Source: Yimella sp. cx-51
GTDB lineage: Bacteria > Actinomycetota > Actinomycetes > Actinomycetales > Dermatophilaceae
Reading direction: 5' to 3'
DNA: 64,000 nt
NCBI RefSeq assembly: GCF_017654605.1
Contig: NZ_CP072113.1
Span: 558,001 to 622,000, forward strand
Shown: piece after piece, positions 7,903-16,438 of the stretch
Position numbering within the stretch: the first letter of the stretch is position 1
How the letters are laid out: each line of letters opens with the position of its first letter
Program-made: the position numbers and the translations under genes
Notes under the pieces: model-generated
The model's input: only the letters and a program-made list of their open reading frames with translations
The model's database searches: none
Told to the model about the DNA's origin: nothing

Positions 7903-9776
7903 GCCGAAACCTCCTCAAGGTGCTCGATGATGACGGTGGCCAATTCGCTTGCCTGGAAGGGCAATCCACGAACAGCGGTGTGCGACTTGATGTCGACGAG
8001 ATACTTCGCGCGCAGCAGCATCGCGAGCTGGCCGAGGTTCATCTCCGGCACCACGACCCGGTCGTACGCCTTGAGCACCGCTTCCAGGTTGGCGGGGAAC
8101 GGGTTGACGTGACGGATGTGTGCGGTGGCGACCTCGGCGCCGCCCGCACGCACCAGGCGTGCCGCGGCCTGGATGGGGCCATAGGTCGAACCCCACCCGA
8201 GCACCAACACCTTCGCCTTGCCCGATGGGTTGTTGACCTCCAGATCGGGCACCGTGATGCCGTCGATCTTGGCCTGGCGGGTGCGCACCATGTGGTCGTG
8301 GTTGGCCGGGTCATAGCTGATGTTGCCGGTGATGTCGGCCTTCTCGATACCGCCGACGCGGTGCTCCAAGCCGGCAGTGCCAGGCACAGCCCACGGCCGG
8401 GCGAGGGTCTCGGGGTCGCGCTTGTAGCCGTGGAAGACCGGCTTGCCGTCGGCGTCCACATCATTGGGCTTCGTGGTGAATTCGACTGTCAGGTCAGGCA
8501 GTTCATCGACCGAAGGCACCTGCCACGGCTCCGAGCCATTGGCCAGGTAGCCGTCGGAGAGCACGATCACCGGGGTGCGATAGGCGGTGGCCATGCGCAC
8601 GGCGTCCAAGGCTGCGTCGAAGCAGTCGATGGGTGTGGACGGCGCGATCACGGCGACCGGCGATTCGCCGTTGCGACCGAACATCGCCTGCAGGAGGTCG
8701 GACTGCTCGGTCTTGGTCGGCAGGCCCGTGGAGGGTCCGCCGCGCTGGACGTCGATGATCACCAGCGGAAGCTCCAGCGAGACGGCCAAGCCGATCGTCT
8801 CCGACTTCAGTGCCAGGCCGGGGCCGCTGGTGGTGGTGACGCCGAGCGAGCCACCGAAGGCGGCACCGAGCGCGGCGCCGATGGCAGCGATCTCGTCCTC
8901 GGCCTGCAAGGTCATGACGCCGAAACGCTTGAGGCCCGACAGGGTGTGCAGCAGATCGGAGGCAGGGGTGATCGGGTAGCTGCCGAGCGTCAGGGGCAGC
9001 CCGCTGCGATGTGCGGCCGCGACCAATCCGTAGGCGAGGGCTGCATTTCCGGTGATGTTGCGGTAGGTGCCCTGCGGCATCGGTGCGGGAGCGATCTCGT
9101 AGCGCACCCCGAAGGCCTCAGTCGTTTCGCCGTAGGCGTGGCCGGCGTGCAGCGCCTTGAGGTTGGCCGCCAGGATCTCCGGCTTGTTGCCGAACTTCGC
9201 CGACAGGAACTTCTCGGTGCCCTCCAGCGGACGTGAGTACATCCACGACAGCAGCCCGAGCGAGAACATGTTCTTCGCCCGCTCCTTGTCTTTACGGGTG
9301 AGCGCCTCGAATTCGCTCAGCGCCTCGACGGTGATCGACGTCAGCGGCACGGCGTGCACCTGCCACGAGGCGAGGGTGTCGTCCTCCAGTGGGTTGGTGG
9401 CATAGCCGACCTTGGCCAGGTTGCGCTTGGTGAACTCATCGGTGTTCACGATGAGGGTCGCGCCGCGCGGCAGGTCGCCCAGGTTGGCCTTCAATGCGGC
9501 GGGGTTCATCGCGACCAGGACGTCGGGTGCGTCACCGGGCGTGAGCACGTCATGGTCGGCGAAGTGCAACTGGAAGCTGGAGACGCCGGGCAGCGTGCCC
9601 TGGGGGGCCCGGATCTCGGCCGGGAAGTTGGGCAGGGTCGAGAGGTCGTTGCCAAGTGCCGCGGTCTCGGCGGTGAACCGGTCACCGGTCAACTGCATGC
9701 CGTCGCCGGAGTCGCCGGCGAAACGAATGACCACGCGGTCGAGAACTTGCGATTGCTTGCTGCTCACAGAATCCAT
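7899..9776 (-). CDS. korA: 2-oxoacid:ferredoxin oxidoreductase, alpha subunit with fused gamma domain
   Basis: A 625-residue subunit with the gamma domain first (RFAGDSGDGMQLTGDRF, about residues 18-34) and the alpha domain after it, containing the pyrimidine-binding segment GSYPITPASDLLHTLSGL near residue 265. This fused gamma-alpha layout with a separate beta subunit is the actinobacterial KorA type. The reading frame is intact. An in-frame GTG four codons downstream is an alternative start. A TTAGGC/GCCTAA dyad lies 15 bp upstream of the start and may control the operon. Confidence 0.93.
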   Translation of the reverse strand: MDSVSSKQSQVLDRVVIRFAGDSGDGMQLTGDRFTAETAALGNDLSTLPNFPAEIRAPQGTLPGVSSFQLHFADHDVLTPGDAPDVLVAMNPAALKANLGDLPRGATLIVNTDEFTKRNLAKVGYATNPLEDDTLASWQVHAVPLTSITVEALSEFEALTRKDKERAKNMFSLGLLSWMYSRPLEGTEKFLSAKFGNKPEILAANLKALHAGHAYGETTEAFGVRYEIAPAPMPQGTYRNITGNAALAYGLVAAAHRSGLPLTLGSYPITPASDLLHTLSGLKRFGVMTLQAEDEIAAIGAALGAAFGGSLGVTTTSGPGLALKSETIGLAVSLELPLVIIDVQRGGPSTGLPTKTEQSDLLQAMFGRNGESPVAVIAPSTPIDCFDAALDAVRMATAYRTPVIVLSDGYLANGSEPWQVPSVDELPDLTVEFTTKPNDVDADGKPVFHGYKRDPETLARPWAVPGTAGLEHRVGGIEKADITGNISYDPANHDHMVRTRQAKIDGITVPDLEVNNPSGKAKVLVLGWGSTYGPIQAAARLVRAGGAEVATAHIRHVNPFPANLEAVLKAYDRVVVPEMNLGQLAMLLRAKYLVDIKSHTAVRGLPFQASELATVIIEHLEEVSA

Positions 9777-9790
9777 CTCGGGGCTGGAAG

Positions 9791-9812
9791 TTAGGCGGGA
9801 CTTAGTGCCTAA
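9791..9812. promoter_or_regulatory. Palindrome in the korA promoter region
   Basis: TTAGGC (9791-9796) and GCCTAA (9807-9812) form a perfect dyad with a 10-bp spacer immediately upstream of korA. Location and symmetry suggest a repressor or activator site. The cognate regulator is unknown. Confidence 0.4.
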
Positions 9813-9963
9813 CGTTACGCCTGTCCAGCCATGCTCCGAAACTCGTCCAAGTTATGAAATGCCAAATGTGACGTTATGGATTGGTGATCGGGCTCAAACG
9901 TGTGACGCCAGAAGTCCGCCGCGCGTACGCTCCAGCCGTGAACTAGTCGGGCAAGGGGGAACG

Positions 9964-10578
9964 ATGAGTGGTGGGTTCGGCAGTAAGGGGCAGCAGGCGA
10001 GGCCCGGCCGGTCTGGGGGCGACGGCCGCTGGCTGGCGCGGGTGGCATTCAGTGTCGCGGGCATCGCCGCAGCGCTCTTGGTGGTCTCCGTTCTCTTCGC
10101 CGGCCGGCAGGAGGGTTACGTCCACCTTCGTTGGATGGGTCACCCCGGATGGTGGGGATTGCCCTGTACCGCAGGTCTTTTCGTGGGTCTCCTGGCGATG
10201 GTCTTCGGTCGATTTGTCGGGCTCGTCGGCACGATCCTCAGCCTCGCGGCGGTAGCGGCTGCCTTCTTCGTGAGCTCCGTCTTTGGGCCGGGTGACATCG
10301 GTGACCAGACGATCGCGTCGCCGGACGGCAGGCGTGTGCTGTTCATTGACGGGCAGACGAAGATGATCGACCCCTACTGGGTGCTCTGGGTGCAAGATGC
10401 CCGCGGGCTCACCGCGAAGTACAGGTGCTTGGGAGCGCTCGACGGCGACCTCCACGGTCTCGACTCGGCGCGCTGGGTGACCGACGACGAGGTCGAACTG
10501 CGCATTGACGGTGAACCGGTGCGGATGACGCTGAGTGGAGACGCTGCCTCTCGTCCGCGCCGGCTTGCCGGCTGCTGA
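9964..10578 (+). CDS. Membrane protein of unknown function
   Basis: A 204-residue protein that I cannot assign to a family. The ATG at 9964 is chosen because GCAAGGGGGAACG just upstream is a good ribosome site; upstream in-frame codons overlap korA on the other strand. After a basic N-terminus there are three hydrophobic segments (about residues 27-47, 60-80 and 83-103). A soluble C-terminal part follows with the beta-like pattern DGRRVLFIDG and several acidic residues, ending with a Cys. It may be a small membrane protein with an extracytoplasmic C-terminal domain. Confidence 0.75.
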   Translation: MSGGFGSKGQQARPGRSGGDGRWLARVAFSVAGIAAALLVVSVLFAGRQEGYVHLRWMGHPGWWGLPCTAGLFVGLLAMVFGRFVGLVGTILSLAAVAAAFFVSSVFGPGDIGDQTIASPDGRRVLFIDGQTKMIDPYWVLWVQDARGLTAKYRCLGALDGDLHGLDSARWVTDDEVELRIDGEPVRMTLSGDAASRPRRLAGC

Positions 10579-10727
10579 ACCGTCCCGGGCGGGATGGAGT
10601 GGATCGCATTGATCCCCTGAGGAATGCCCACAAGCCCTCCCGCCGTGCGGTGAAGTATCAGAAGTAAGTCGACCTCGGGTCCGGCCGTGCGGACCGCAAC
10701 GAATAGGCGGTGCAGCGGCGTCGTGGA

Positions 10728-12410
10728 TCACTGGCTGCGGTGGATCGCCGTGAGGATCTTGGTCCGCTCTGCTGGACTGGGCGCCTTGTCGAGCACACCG
10801 GCCCACGCGTCCAGGATCTCGTCGCGATAGATGTGTCCGTGACCCTGCGGCGGACTGTTCCCGATCGCGAAGTCGACACCGACCATCCACATGGTCACCA
10901 GGGGCCACCAGCGTAGGTAAGGGTCGACGTCCCGGCCGGCCTTCTCGCCGATCCACGGCGGTTCGCGCCAGGCGAGCGACGGCGTCCACCACACGATCGG
11001 GTCGGACGCGTGTTGCAGGTAGACCACGCGCGGCGACTGCCAATCACCCAGCGGACGGCCATAACGATCAGCCGACAACTCTTCACGGGTGCTCGCGAAG
11101 CGAACGTGCTTGCCGTTGTCGATCACCGGCGTGATCTCGGGGCTGCCGCGCGTGCGCGATGCAGTGATCGAGCGCCAGAGCGGAGTGTCGTTCGGGGTGC
11201 CGATCCAGACCGCGCCGTCCACCGACTGCAGCATGTCCTGCTCTGAATCGAAGGCAGCTTGCATGCCGAAGCTGCCCAGTGACTCGCCGGAGACGTACAG
11301 CTTGGGTCGCTGGTCGACCGGCATCTTCGCCAGTTCGGCCTGCACGGCCTTCACCAGGGCTCGGCCGGTCTGTTGCGGCAGGGACTTGTTCGTCAAGAAC
11401 TGGACGGGGCTGGGCAGGAAGGAGTACTGCACGGCAACTGAAGCGCAGTTGCCGTCAAGCAGATACTCCGCCGACTGCACCGAGTAGTGGTTCACCCAAC
11501 CGCTGCCGGTCGTGCCGAACAGCGCGATCGCCGGGCGGTCGAATCCGCCCGTTCGCCGTAACTCCTTGACCGCGATCGCGGCGAGCTCTTCGGGTTCGGC
11601 GGCGCCGTCCGGAGGTGAGGCGTACACCCGGATCGGTTGCACCGCCGGACGTCCGGTGGCTGCTGAGATCTGGGCGGGGGTGGGCGTGCGGCCGGTGAAG
11701 TTCCGTCCTTGGCGGCCAAGTTCCTCCCACGTCTGGGTGGAGCCCGGACCCCCCGAGACAAGCTCGGTCGTCGGCTGCACGGCGCCTGGCGAGGTGCCCT
11801 GATCAGTCGAGAGGGCTGAGGACGACACCGACTCCAGCACCCTGCTGACGACATAGCTCTGGGTCAACCAGGTGGTCATGGCGATCACCAGCCCGGCAGC
11901 CAGCAGGCTCGCCACCGGACGCGGAAAGGTGCGACTCATGACCTGTCGGGATGCGCGGAAAGCCATGCGTATCAACCAGATCGGCATCAGCAGCAGAAGG
12001 GTCAACGCCAGTCCGCCGAGGAGCGCGCGGGTGTCGTCCCACCACGTCGGCGGCGGCAGGTCGACCAATCGCGCGGTCTGCTGGCGGCCCTGGTGTCCGG
12101 CCACCCATGCCCACAACGACAAGGTGGTCAACACCACCACCGCCACGATGGCGAACCGGCGCCGGCGCGGTGGGTCGATCGTGACTCGCACCCCGAGCCA
12201 ACCTGCGACGTCGGAGGTCAACGAACCCAACAATGCGCCCATGGCGTAACCGAGAAGTGCTGAAACTGCCGCCGCGACCGCCTGGAGTGCCCAAGGTCGC
12301 GGCAGCAGGCTGGGGGAGAAGCTGATCAGGAAGGCGCCGAGCGCGAGCAGGCCACCCGTGACTGAACGTCCGGCGATCATCGCCCCCGACGCACGGGCCA
12401 CCGTCCTCAT
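10728..12410 (-). CDS. Membrane-anchored alpha/beta hydrolase (Abhydrolase_9 type)
   Basis: A 560-residue protein with an N-terminal membrane region of about four hydrophobic segments (to about residue 190) and a C-terminal alpha/beta hydrolase domain. The nucleophile elbow is GESLGSFG (about residue 350), preceded by the family segment LLDGNCASVAVQYSFLPSP and followed by VWIGTPNDTPLW. These features match the actinobacterial membrane-hydrolase family Abhydrolase_9 with its N-terminal partner domain, of unknown substrate. A TAGGCT box lies 8 nt before the ATG with no obvious Shine-Dalgarno. The gene is divergent from nuoA. Confidence 0.85.
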   Translation of the reverse strand: MRTVARASGAMIAGRSVTGGLLALGAFLISFSPSLLPRPWALQAVAAAVSALLGYAMGALLGSLTSDVAGWLGVRVTIDPPRRRRFAIVAVVVLTTLSLWAWVAGHQGRQQTARLVDLPPPTWWDDTRALLGGLALTLLLLMPIWLIRMAFRASRQVMSRTFPRPVASLLAAGLVIAMTTWLTQSYVVSRVLESVSSSALSTDQGTSPGAVQPTTELVSGGPGSTQTWEELGRQGRNFTGRTPTPAQISAATGRPAVQPIRVYASPPDGAAEPEELAAIAVKELRRTGGFDRPAIALFGTTGSGWVNHYSVQSAEYLLDGNCASVAVQYSFLPSPVQFLTNKSLPQQTGRALVKAVQAELAKMPVDQRPKLYVSGESLGSFGMQAAFDSEQDMLQSVDGAVWIGTPNDTPLWRSITASRTRGSPEITPVIDNGKHVRFASTREELSADRYGRPLGDWQSPRVVYLQHASDPIVWWTPSLAWREPPWIGEKAGRDVDPYLRWWPLVTMWMVGVDFAIGNSPPQGHGHIYRDEILDAWAGVLDKAPSPAERTKILTAIHRSQ

Positions 12411-12418
12411 GGGTGCCT

Positions 12419-12424
12419 AGCCTA
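12419..12424 (-). promoter_or_regulatory. Candidate leaderless -10 box of the membrane hydrolase gene
   Basis: TAGGCT on the minus strand is followed by 8 nt and the ATG of the membrane hydrolase. There is no Shine-Dalgarno in the gap, which suggests a leaderless or near-leaderless transcript. Confidence 0.4.
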
Positions 12425-12539
12425 GAGACCCCGGACGCCTTCACGGTGCCCTCTCGCGGTGGTGTCGTGGACGTCTGCGCCGTAGATCACAGGCGGCACC
12501 GGCAGCCGTGGCGTTCCCGGCGATCCCGGGCAACTTGGT

Positions 12540-12545
12540 TAGGCT
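12540..12545 (+). promoter_or_regulatory. Candidate leaderless -10 box of the second nuo operon
   Basis: TAGGCT ends 6 nt before the GTG start of nuoA. No ribosome site fits between them and no good -35 box is seen. Transcription would start at or next to the GTG, so the whole nuo operon may begin with a leaderless message. Confidence 0.45.
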
Positions 12546-12551
12546 GCACTG

Positions 12552-12935
12552 GTGAATTCCGGACTCAGTGGCTACCTCGTGCTCGGCGGGGTCTGTGTCG
12601 GCGGAATCCTGCTTTTCGTGGCAGCGATGGTGGCCCGCAAGCTGCTCGCGCCGCACGATCCAAACCCGGCGAAGCTGACCACCTACGAGTCGGGCGTCGA
12701 CCCGGTTGGTTCCGGCTGGGCGCAGACGAAGGTGCGTTACCTGGCGTACGCCTTTCTTTATCTCGTCTTCGCGATCGACACCGTCTACCTGTTTCCGTGG
12801 GCGCTCGTGCTGCGCGACAGCCGGCTCGGCGTCGCGAGCCTGGCCGAGATGGCGATCTTCATCGCCGTCCTCCTGGTGGGCCTGGCGCACGCAGCACGAC
12901 GCGGAGTGTTGTCGTGGGTGAATGATGTCGACTGA
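12552..12935 (+). CDS. nuoA: NADH-quinone oxidoreductase subunit A (second cluster)
   Basis: Small three-helix membrane subunit of complex I, 127 residues. [14 protein letters not shown] is the conserved matrix/cytoplasmic loop of NuoA, and [25 protein letters not shown] is a canonical second helix with the conserved acidic residue ([11 protein letters not shown]). It is the first gene of a ten-gene run with overlapping ends. The start is a GTG directly preceded by a -10-like TAGGCT rather than by a ribosome site. It overlaps nuoB by 14 nt. Confidence 0.95.
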   Translation: MNSGLSGYLVLGGVCVGGILLFVAAMVARKLLAPHDPNPAKLTTYESGVDPVGSGWAQTKVRYLAYAFLYLVFAIDTVYLFPWALVLRDSRLGVASLAEMAIFIAVLLVGLAHAARRGVLSWVNDVD

Positions 12936-13560
12936 TCTGCCCATGCCCCGCGTCGGCCCGCTGCAATCAGCCGCGCCGAAGCCGATGCGCATCGTCCTCA
13001 ACTGGGGACGCCGTTACTCCCTGTGGGTCTTCAACTTCGGATTGGCCTGCTGCGCCATCGAATTCATTGCAGCATCGATGGCCCGGCACGATTTCATCCG
13101 GCTCGGTGTCATCCCCTTCGCGCCCGGCCCGCGGCAGGCCGACCTCATGGTTGTGAGTGGCACCGTCACCGACAAGATGGCGCCCGCGATCCGGCGTCTC
13201 TACGACCAGATGCCCGAGCCGAAGTACGTCATCTCCTTCGGGGCCTGCTCCAACTCCGGAGGGCCGTACTGGGACTCCTACTGCGTCACCAAGGGTGTCG
13301 ATCAGCTGATCCCGGTCGATGTCTACGTGCCCGGCTGCCCGCCACGTCCGGAGGCGTTGTTGCAGGGAATCCTCGTGCTGCAGGAGAAGATCGCCGCCGA
13401 GCGCGTGTCGACGAAGTCGTTGCGCGCCAAGGGTGCTCGGTACGCCGACCGCCGGGCCGCAGCGGCCGCGCTGCAGCGTCCGACGATCGCGCCACCCGCA
13501 GCCGCGTCAATCGAGGCGCCCGCAGCAACGGCGGCAAAGGACGAGGCAGCCGATGACTGA
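12922..13560 (+). CDS. nuoB: NADH-quinone oxidoreductase subunit B (second cluster)
   Basis: The 20-kDa type subunit that carries the terminal [4Fe-4S] cluster N2. The four cluster ligands are all present: the adjacent pair Cys43-Cys44 in GLACCAIEF, Cys109 in [10 protein letters not shown] and Cys139 in [11 protein letters not shown]. It has 212 residues, slightly longer than usual because of an Ala-rich C-terminal tail after residue 175. Two consecutive ATG codons open the frame. Its electron donor inside the complex would normally come through NuoI and its quinone site is shared with NuoD. NuoD is not encoded here. Confidence 0.95.
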   Translation: MMSTDLPMPRVGPLQSAAPKPMRIVLNWGRRYSLWVFNFGLACCAIEFIAASMARHDFIRLGVIPFAPGPRQADLMVVSGTVTDKMAPAIRRLYDQMPEPKYVISFGACSNSGGPYWDSYCVTKGVDQLIPVDVYVPGCPPRPEALLQGILVLQEKIAAERVSTKSLRAKGARYADRRAAAAALQRPTIAPPAAASIEAPAATAAKDEAADD

Positions 13561-14089
13561 CGACGCATCGACGCACACCTGCGAACCGGCTGAGTGGGTG
13601 CAGGAAGCCGGACGCTTGAAGGCCGAGGGCTTCGACTTCTTCGACTTCCTCACCGCGGTCGACCATCTCGACGACACCGAGCATCCGGGTTTTGACCTCG
13701 TGCTGCACCTGTACGACATCACTCCCGGAGCGCTGCGGGAGACCATCCTGATCACGCGGCTGCCCGACGGCGAGAGCGCCGCGAGCCTCACCTGGATCTG
13801 GCCGGGCGCCGCGTGGCACGAGCGGGAGACCTTCGAGATGTTCGGCATCTCCTTCGCCGGGTTCACCGATGCGTCCGGACGCGGCCTACGTCCGCTGCTC
13901 CTGCCCGACGGTTTCGAGGGCACGCCGCTTCGTAAATCGTTCGTGCTTGCCAGCCGCGCCAGCAAGCCGTGGCCTGGCGCCAAGGAGCCCGGCGAGGGCG
14001 CAGCCGCCCACGCCGCCAAGGCGGGCCGAGCACCACGTCGCAAACTGCAGCCGCCGGGCGTGCCCGACGAGTCGTGGGGTCCACGCTGA
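13553..14089 (+). CDS. nuoC: NADH-quinone oxidoreductase subunit C (second cluster)
   Basis: A 178-residue NuoC/30-kDa subunit. The conserved C-terminal signature is [16 protein letters not shown] followed by [19 protein letters not shown]. The ATG overlaps the nuoB stop. The stop overlaps the ATG of nuoH by 1 nt, so no nuoD lies between. The protein ends soon after the NuoC signature, with a basic Pro/Ala tail, so NuoD is not fused to it either. In ordinary complex I, NuoC and NuoD form the hydrogenase-like core together with NuoB. Confidence 0.92.
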   Translation: MTDDASTHTCEPAEWVQEAGRLKAEGFDFFDFLTAVDHLDDTEHPGFDLVLHLYDITPGALRETILITRLPDGESAASLTWIWPGAAWHERETFEMFGISFAGFTDASGRGLRPLLLPDGFEGTPLRKSFVLASRASKPWPGAKEPGEGAAAHAAKAGRAPRRKLQPPGVPDESWGPR

Positions 14090-15060
14090 TGGCGCTCTGG
14101 ATGGAGGTTGTGCTGCGCAGCGCCGCCGTACTGGCGGCGTTCCTGGTGTTGCCACTGGTCGTCGGCCAGGCCGAGCACAAGGTGATGGGCCACATGCAGG
14201 GGCGCGTCGGCCCTATGTACGCCGGTGGATTCCACGGCTGGGCACAACTCGTGGCCGACGGCGTGAAATTCGTGCAGAAGGAAGACATCGTCCCCCACGC
14301 GGCCGACAAGCGCGTCTTCCGGCTCGCGCCGGCGTTGGGCATCGTCGCCTACCTTCTGGCGCTCGCGGTCATACCGCTCGGACCTTCGACGGTTGCGGCC
14401 GGAGTGCCCGCGAGCCTGCTGGTCGTCCTGGCCGTCAGCGGCATCGGCACGGTCGGCACGCTCATGGCCGGCTGGAGCAGCGGCAACAAGTACTCACTGC
14501 TGGGCGGTCTGCGCTCCGCGGCTCAACTGGTCGCCTACGAGCTACCGCTCCTGCTGGCGAGCGCTTCCTTCGCGATCGCCGCAGGATCGTTGTCGCTCAT
14601 CGGAATTGCGCAAGCTTGGTCGCCCTGGTGGCTGCTGTGGCAACTGCCCGGCGCGCTGGTCTTCCTGATCGCCGCCACGGCCGAGTTGCAGCGTCCGCCC
14701 TTCGACATGCCGGTGGCCGACGCCGAACTCGTGATGGGCCCCTACACCGAGTACACCGGCCTGCGGTTCGGGCTCTTCCTGCTCGCCGAGTACGCCGGCA
14801 TCGTGGTGATGTCGCTGCTGTTCGCGGTGCTCTACCTCGGCGGCTGGGCCGGCCCGTTCGCCGGCACGCTCGGTTGGTTGTGGGTGCTGCTCAAGGGCTT
14901 CCTGGTGGCCTTCGTCGTCATCTGGATCCGCGTCGCCTGGCCCCGCATGCGCGAAGACCAACTGCAACGACTCGCGTGGCTCGGCCTGGTGCCGATCGCG
15001 CTCTTCCAGCTGGCGATCACGGCCGTCGGTGTCGTCTGGCTGGGCGGGGCCACCCCATGA
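14089..15060 (+). CDS. nuoH: NADH-quinone oxidoreductase subunit H (second cluster)
   Basis: The membrane subunit that links the peripheral arm to the pump and lines the quinone chamber, 323 residues, eight helices. Conserved elements are AEHKVMGHMQGRVGP near the N-terminus, AYELPLLLA, and AELQRPPFDMPVADAELV followed by GPYTEYTGLRFGLFLLAEYA. Charged residues known to matter in the family (Glu in the YELP and AELV segments) are retained. The ATG overlaps the nuoC stop by 1 nt. NuoH normally contacts NuoB and NuoD, so its presence without NuoD is notable. Confidence 0.95.
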   Translation: MALWMEVVLRSAAVLAAFLVLPLVVGQAEHKVMGHMQGRVGPMYAGGFHGWAQLVADGVKFVQKEDIVPHAADKRVFRLAPALGIVAYLLALAVIPLGPSTVAAGVPASLLVVLAVSGIGTVGTLMAGWSSGNKYSLLGGLRSAAQLVAYELPLLLASASFAIAAGSLSLIGIAQAWSPWWLLWQLPGALVFLIAATAELQRPPFDMPVADAELVMGPYTEYTGLRFGLFLLAEYAGIVVMSLLFAVLYLGGWAGPFAGTLGWLWVLLKGFLVAFVVIWIRVAWPRMREDQLQRLAWLGLVPIALFQLAITAVGVVWLGGATP

Positions 15061-15078
15061 CCAACGAGAGGAGCACCC

Positions 15079-15606
15079 ATGTCTGACAAGCGATCCGGCT
15101 TCGTGCCCGGGTTGGTCTCCGGCATGGTGACGACTGCCCGCACCGCACTGCGTCCGGCGCACACCCAGCACTACCCGGACGAGAAGCCGGCGCTGCCGCC
15201 GCGCAGTCGCGGCGTGATCGCGTTGCTGGCCGACAACTGCACCTCATGCATGTTGTGCGCCCGCGAATGCCCCGACTGGTGCATTTACATCGACTCGCAC
15301 AAGGAGACGATCCCGCCCGCGACCGAGGGCGGACGCGCGCGCCAGCAGAATGTGCTCGACCGGTTCGCGATCGACTTCAGCCTCTGCATGTACTGCGGCA
15401 TCTGTGTCGAGGTGTGTCCCTTCGACGCCCTCTACTGGAGCCCGCACTTCGAGTACGCCGAGACCGACATCCGCGAGCTGCTGCACGAGAAGGAGCGGCT
15501 GGGGGAGTGGATGGTCACCGTGCCGCCGCCGGCCGCGATCGACCCGGGCGCCATGGATGCAGGCGATGACGACGACGGCACGCCGACGGACGAGGCGGGT
15601 TCGTGA
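15079..15606 (+). CDS. nuoI: NADH-quinone oxidoreductase subunit I, 2x[4Fe-4S] ferredoxin type (second cluster)
   Basis: An 8Fe-8S ferredoxin-like subunit, 175 residues. Cluster motif one is Cys54-x2-Cys57-x2-Cys60-x3-Cys64 in [13 protein letters not shown]. Motif two is Cys103-x2-Cys106-x2-Cys109-x3-Cys113 in [16 protein letters not shown]. It would carry electrons to NuoB. A GAGAGGAGC ribosome site precedes the ATG, and the 18-nt gap from nuoH is the largest spacing in the operon. The acidic Asp/Gly-rich C-terminal tail after residue 150 could be a docking surface for an external donor, which is an inference. Confidence 0.95.
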   Translation: MSDKRSGFVPGLVSGMVTTARTALRPAHTQHYPDEKPALPPRSRGVIALLADNCTSCMLCARECPDWCIYIDSHKETIPPATEGGRARQQNVLDRFAIDFSLCMYCGICVEVCPFDALYWSPHFEYAETDIRELLHEKERLGEWMVTVPPPAAIDPGAMDAGDDDDGTPTDEAGS

Positions 15607-16133
15607 CCACGCACGACGTCTTCTTCAGCATCGTCGGCCTGCTCTGCCTGGCCAGTGCGGTGCTCGCGGTCACCACCAAGCACATCCTGCACTCGGCGCT
15701 GTGGTTGGTCGTCAGCCTCGGCACCCTCGCCGGTTGTTACCTCGTGCTGGGCGCTGAGTTCGTGGCCCTCGTCCAACTGTTGGTGTACGTCGGGGCGGTG
15801 GTCATCCTGGTGCTCTTCGCGCTGATGCTCACCCGCGCTCCCATCGGACGCTCCACCGCGCACGACGCCTCGCCCGCGCAACGAGCGGCGGCGCTGGTGA
15901 TCAGCGCCGCAACTGCGATGCTGATCGGCGCGGTGCTGATCGTGGGTCTGGGCCCTGGGGTGGCATCGCTGCGCCCGAGCACCACCAGTGATCTCGCCAC
16001 CCAGATCTTCGCCACCTGGTCATGGCCCTTCGAGTTGTTGTCCTTGCTGTTGCTGATTGCGCTGGTGACGGCAATTTCGCTGTCGCGCATGCGGATCGAT
16101 GACTCGCTGGACGATGAGGCGGGCGACTCGTGA
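15603..16133 (+). CDS. nuoJ: NADH-quinone oxidoreductase subunit J (second cluster)
   Basis: A five-helix membrane subunit of 176 residues. [34 protein letters not shown] contains the conserved NuoJ helix with its acidic residue followed by YVGAV. The GTG start overlaps the nuoI stop by 4 nt, and the stop overlaps the nuoK start by 4 nt. Confidence 0.93.
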   Translation: MTTHDVFFSIVGLLCLASAVLAVTTKHILHSALWLVVSLGTLAGCYLVLGAEFVALVQLLVYVGAVVILVLFALMLTRAPIGRSTAHDASPAQRAAALVISAATAMLIGAVLIVGLGPGVASLRPSTTSDLATQIFATWSWPFELLSLLLLIALVTAISLSRMRIDDSLDDEAGDS

Positions 16134-16438
16134 TCCATCTCTGGTTGCCGTTGGCGTTGTCCGCAGCGCTCTTCGGCGTCGGGCTCTACGGGGTGCTCGC
16201 TCGCCGCAACGCCGTGCTTGTGCTCGTGGGCGTCGAACTCATGCTCGGGGCCGTCGGACTGTTGCTGGTCACGGCCGGCGTCAAGCACGCGGACGCCTAC
16301 CTCGCCGGGCAGACGCTGACGATCTTCCTCATCACCATCGCTGCAGCCGAGATCGCGGTGGCGCTCGGCCTGGTCGTCCTGGCCTTCCGGGCCCGCGGGC
16401 AGATCGACGTCACGGCGGCACGGGGTGACGACGAGTGA
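16130..16438 (+). CDS. nuoK: NADH-quinone oxidoreductase subunit K (second cluster)
   Basis: A 102-residue three-helix subunit related to MnhC/MrpC. The conserved motif NAVLVLVGVELMLGAVGLLLV has the family glutamate in the second helix, and LTIFLITIAAAEIAVALGLVVL supplies the third helix with the second conserved glutamate. GTG start; 4-nt overlaps with both neighbours. Confidence 0.94.
   Translation: MIHLWLPLALSAALFGVGLYGVLARRNAVLVLVGVELMLGAVGLLLVTAGVKHADAYLAGQTLTIFLITIAAAEIAVALGLVVLAFRARGQIDVTAARGDDE

Noticed and set aside
13553-15060. Possibility that nuoD is fused to nuoC or hidden between nuoC and nuoH
   Set aside because: NuoC has only 178 residues and its stop overlaps the nuoH start by one base, leaving no room for the roughly 400-residue NuoD.
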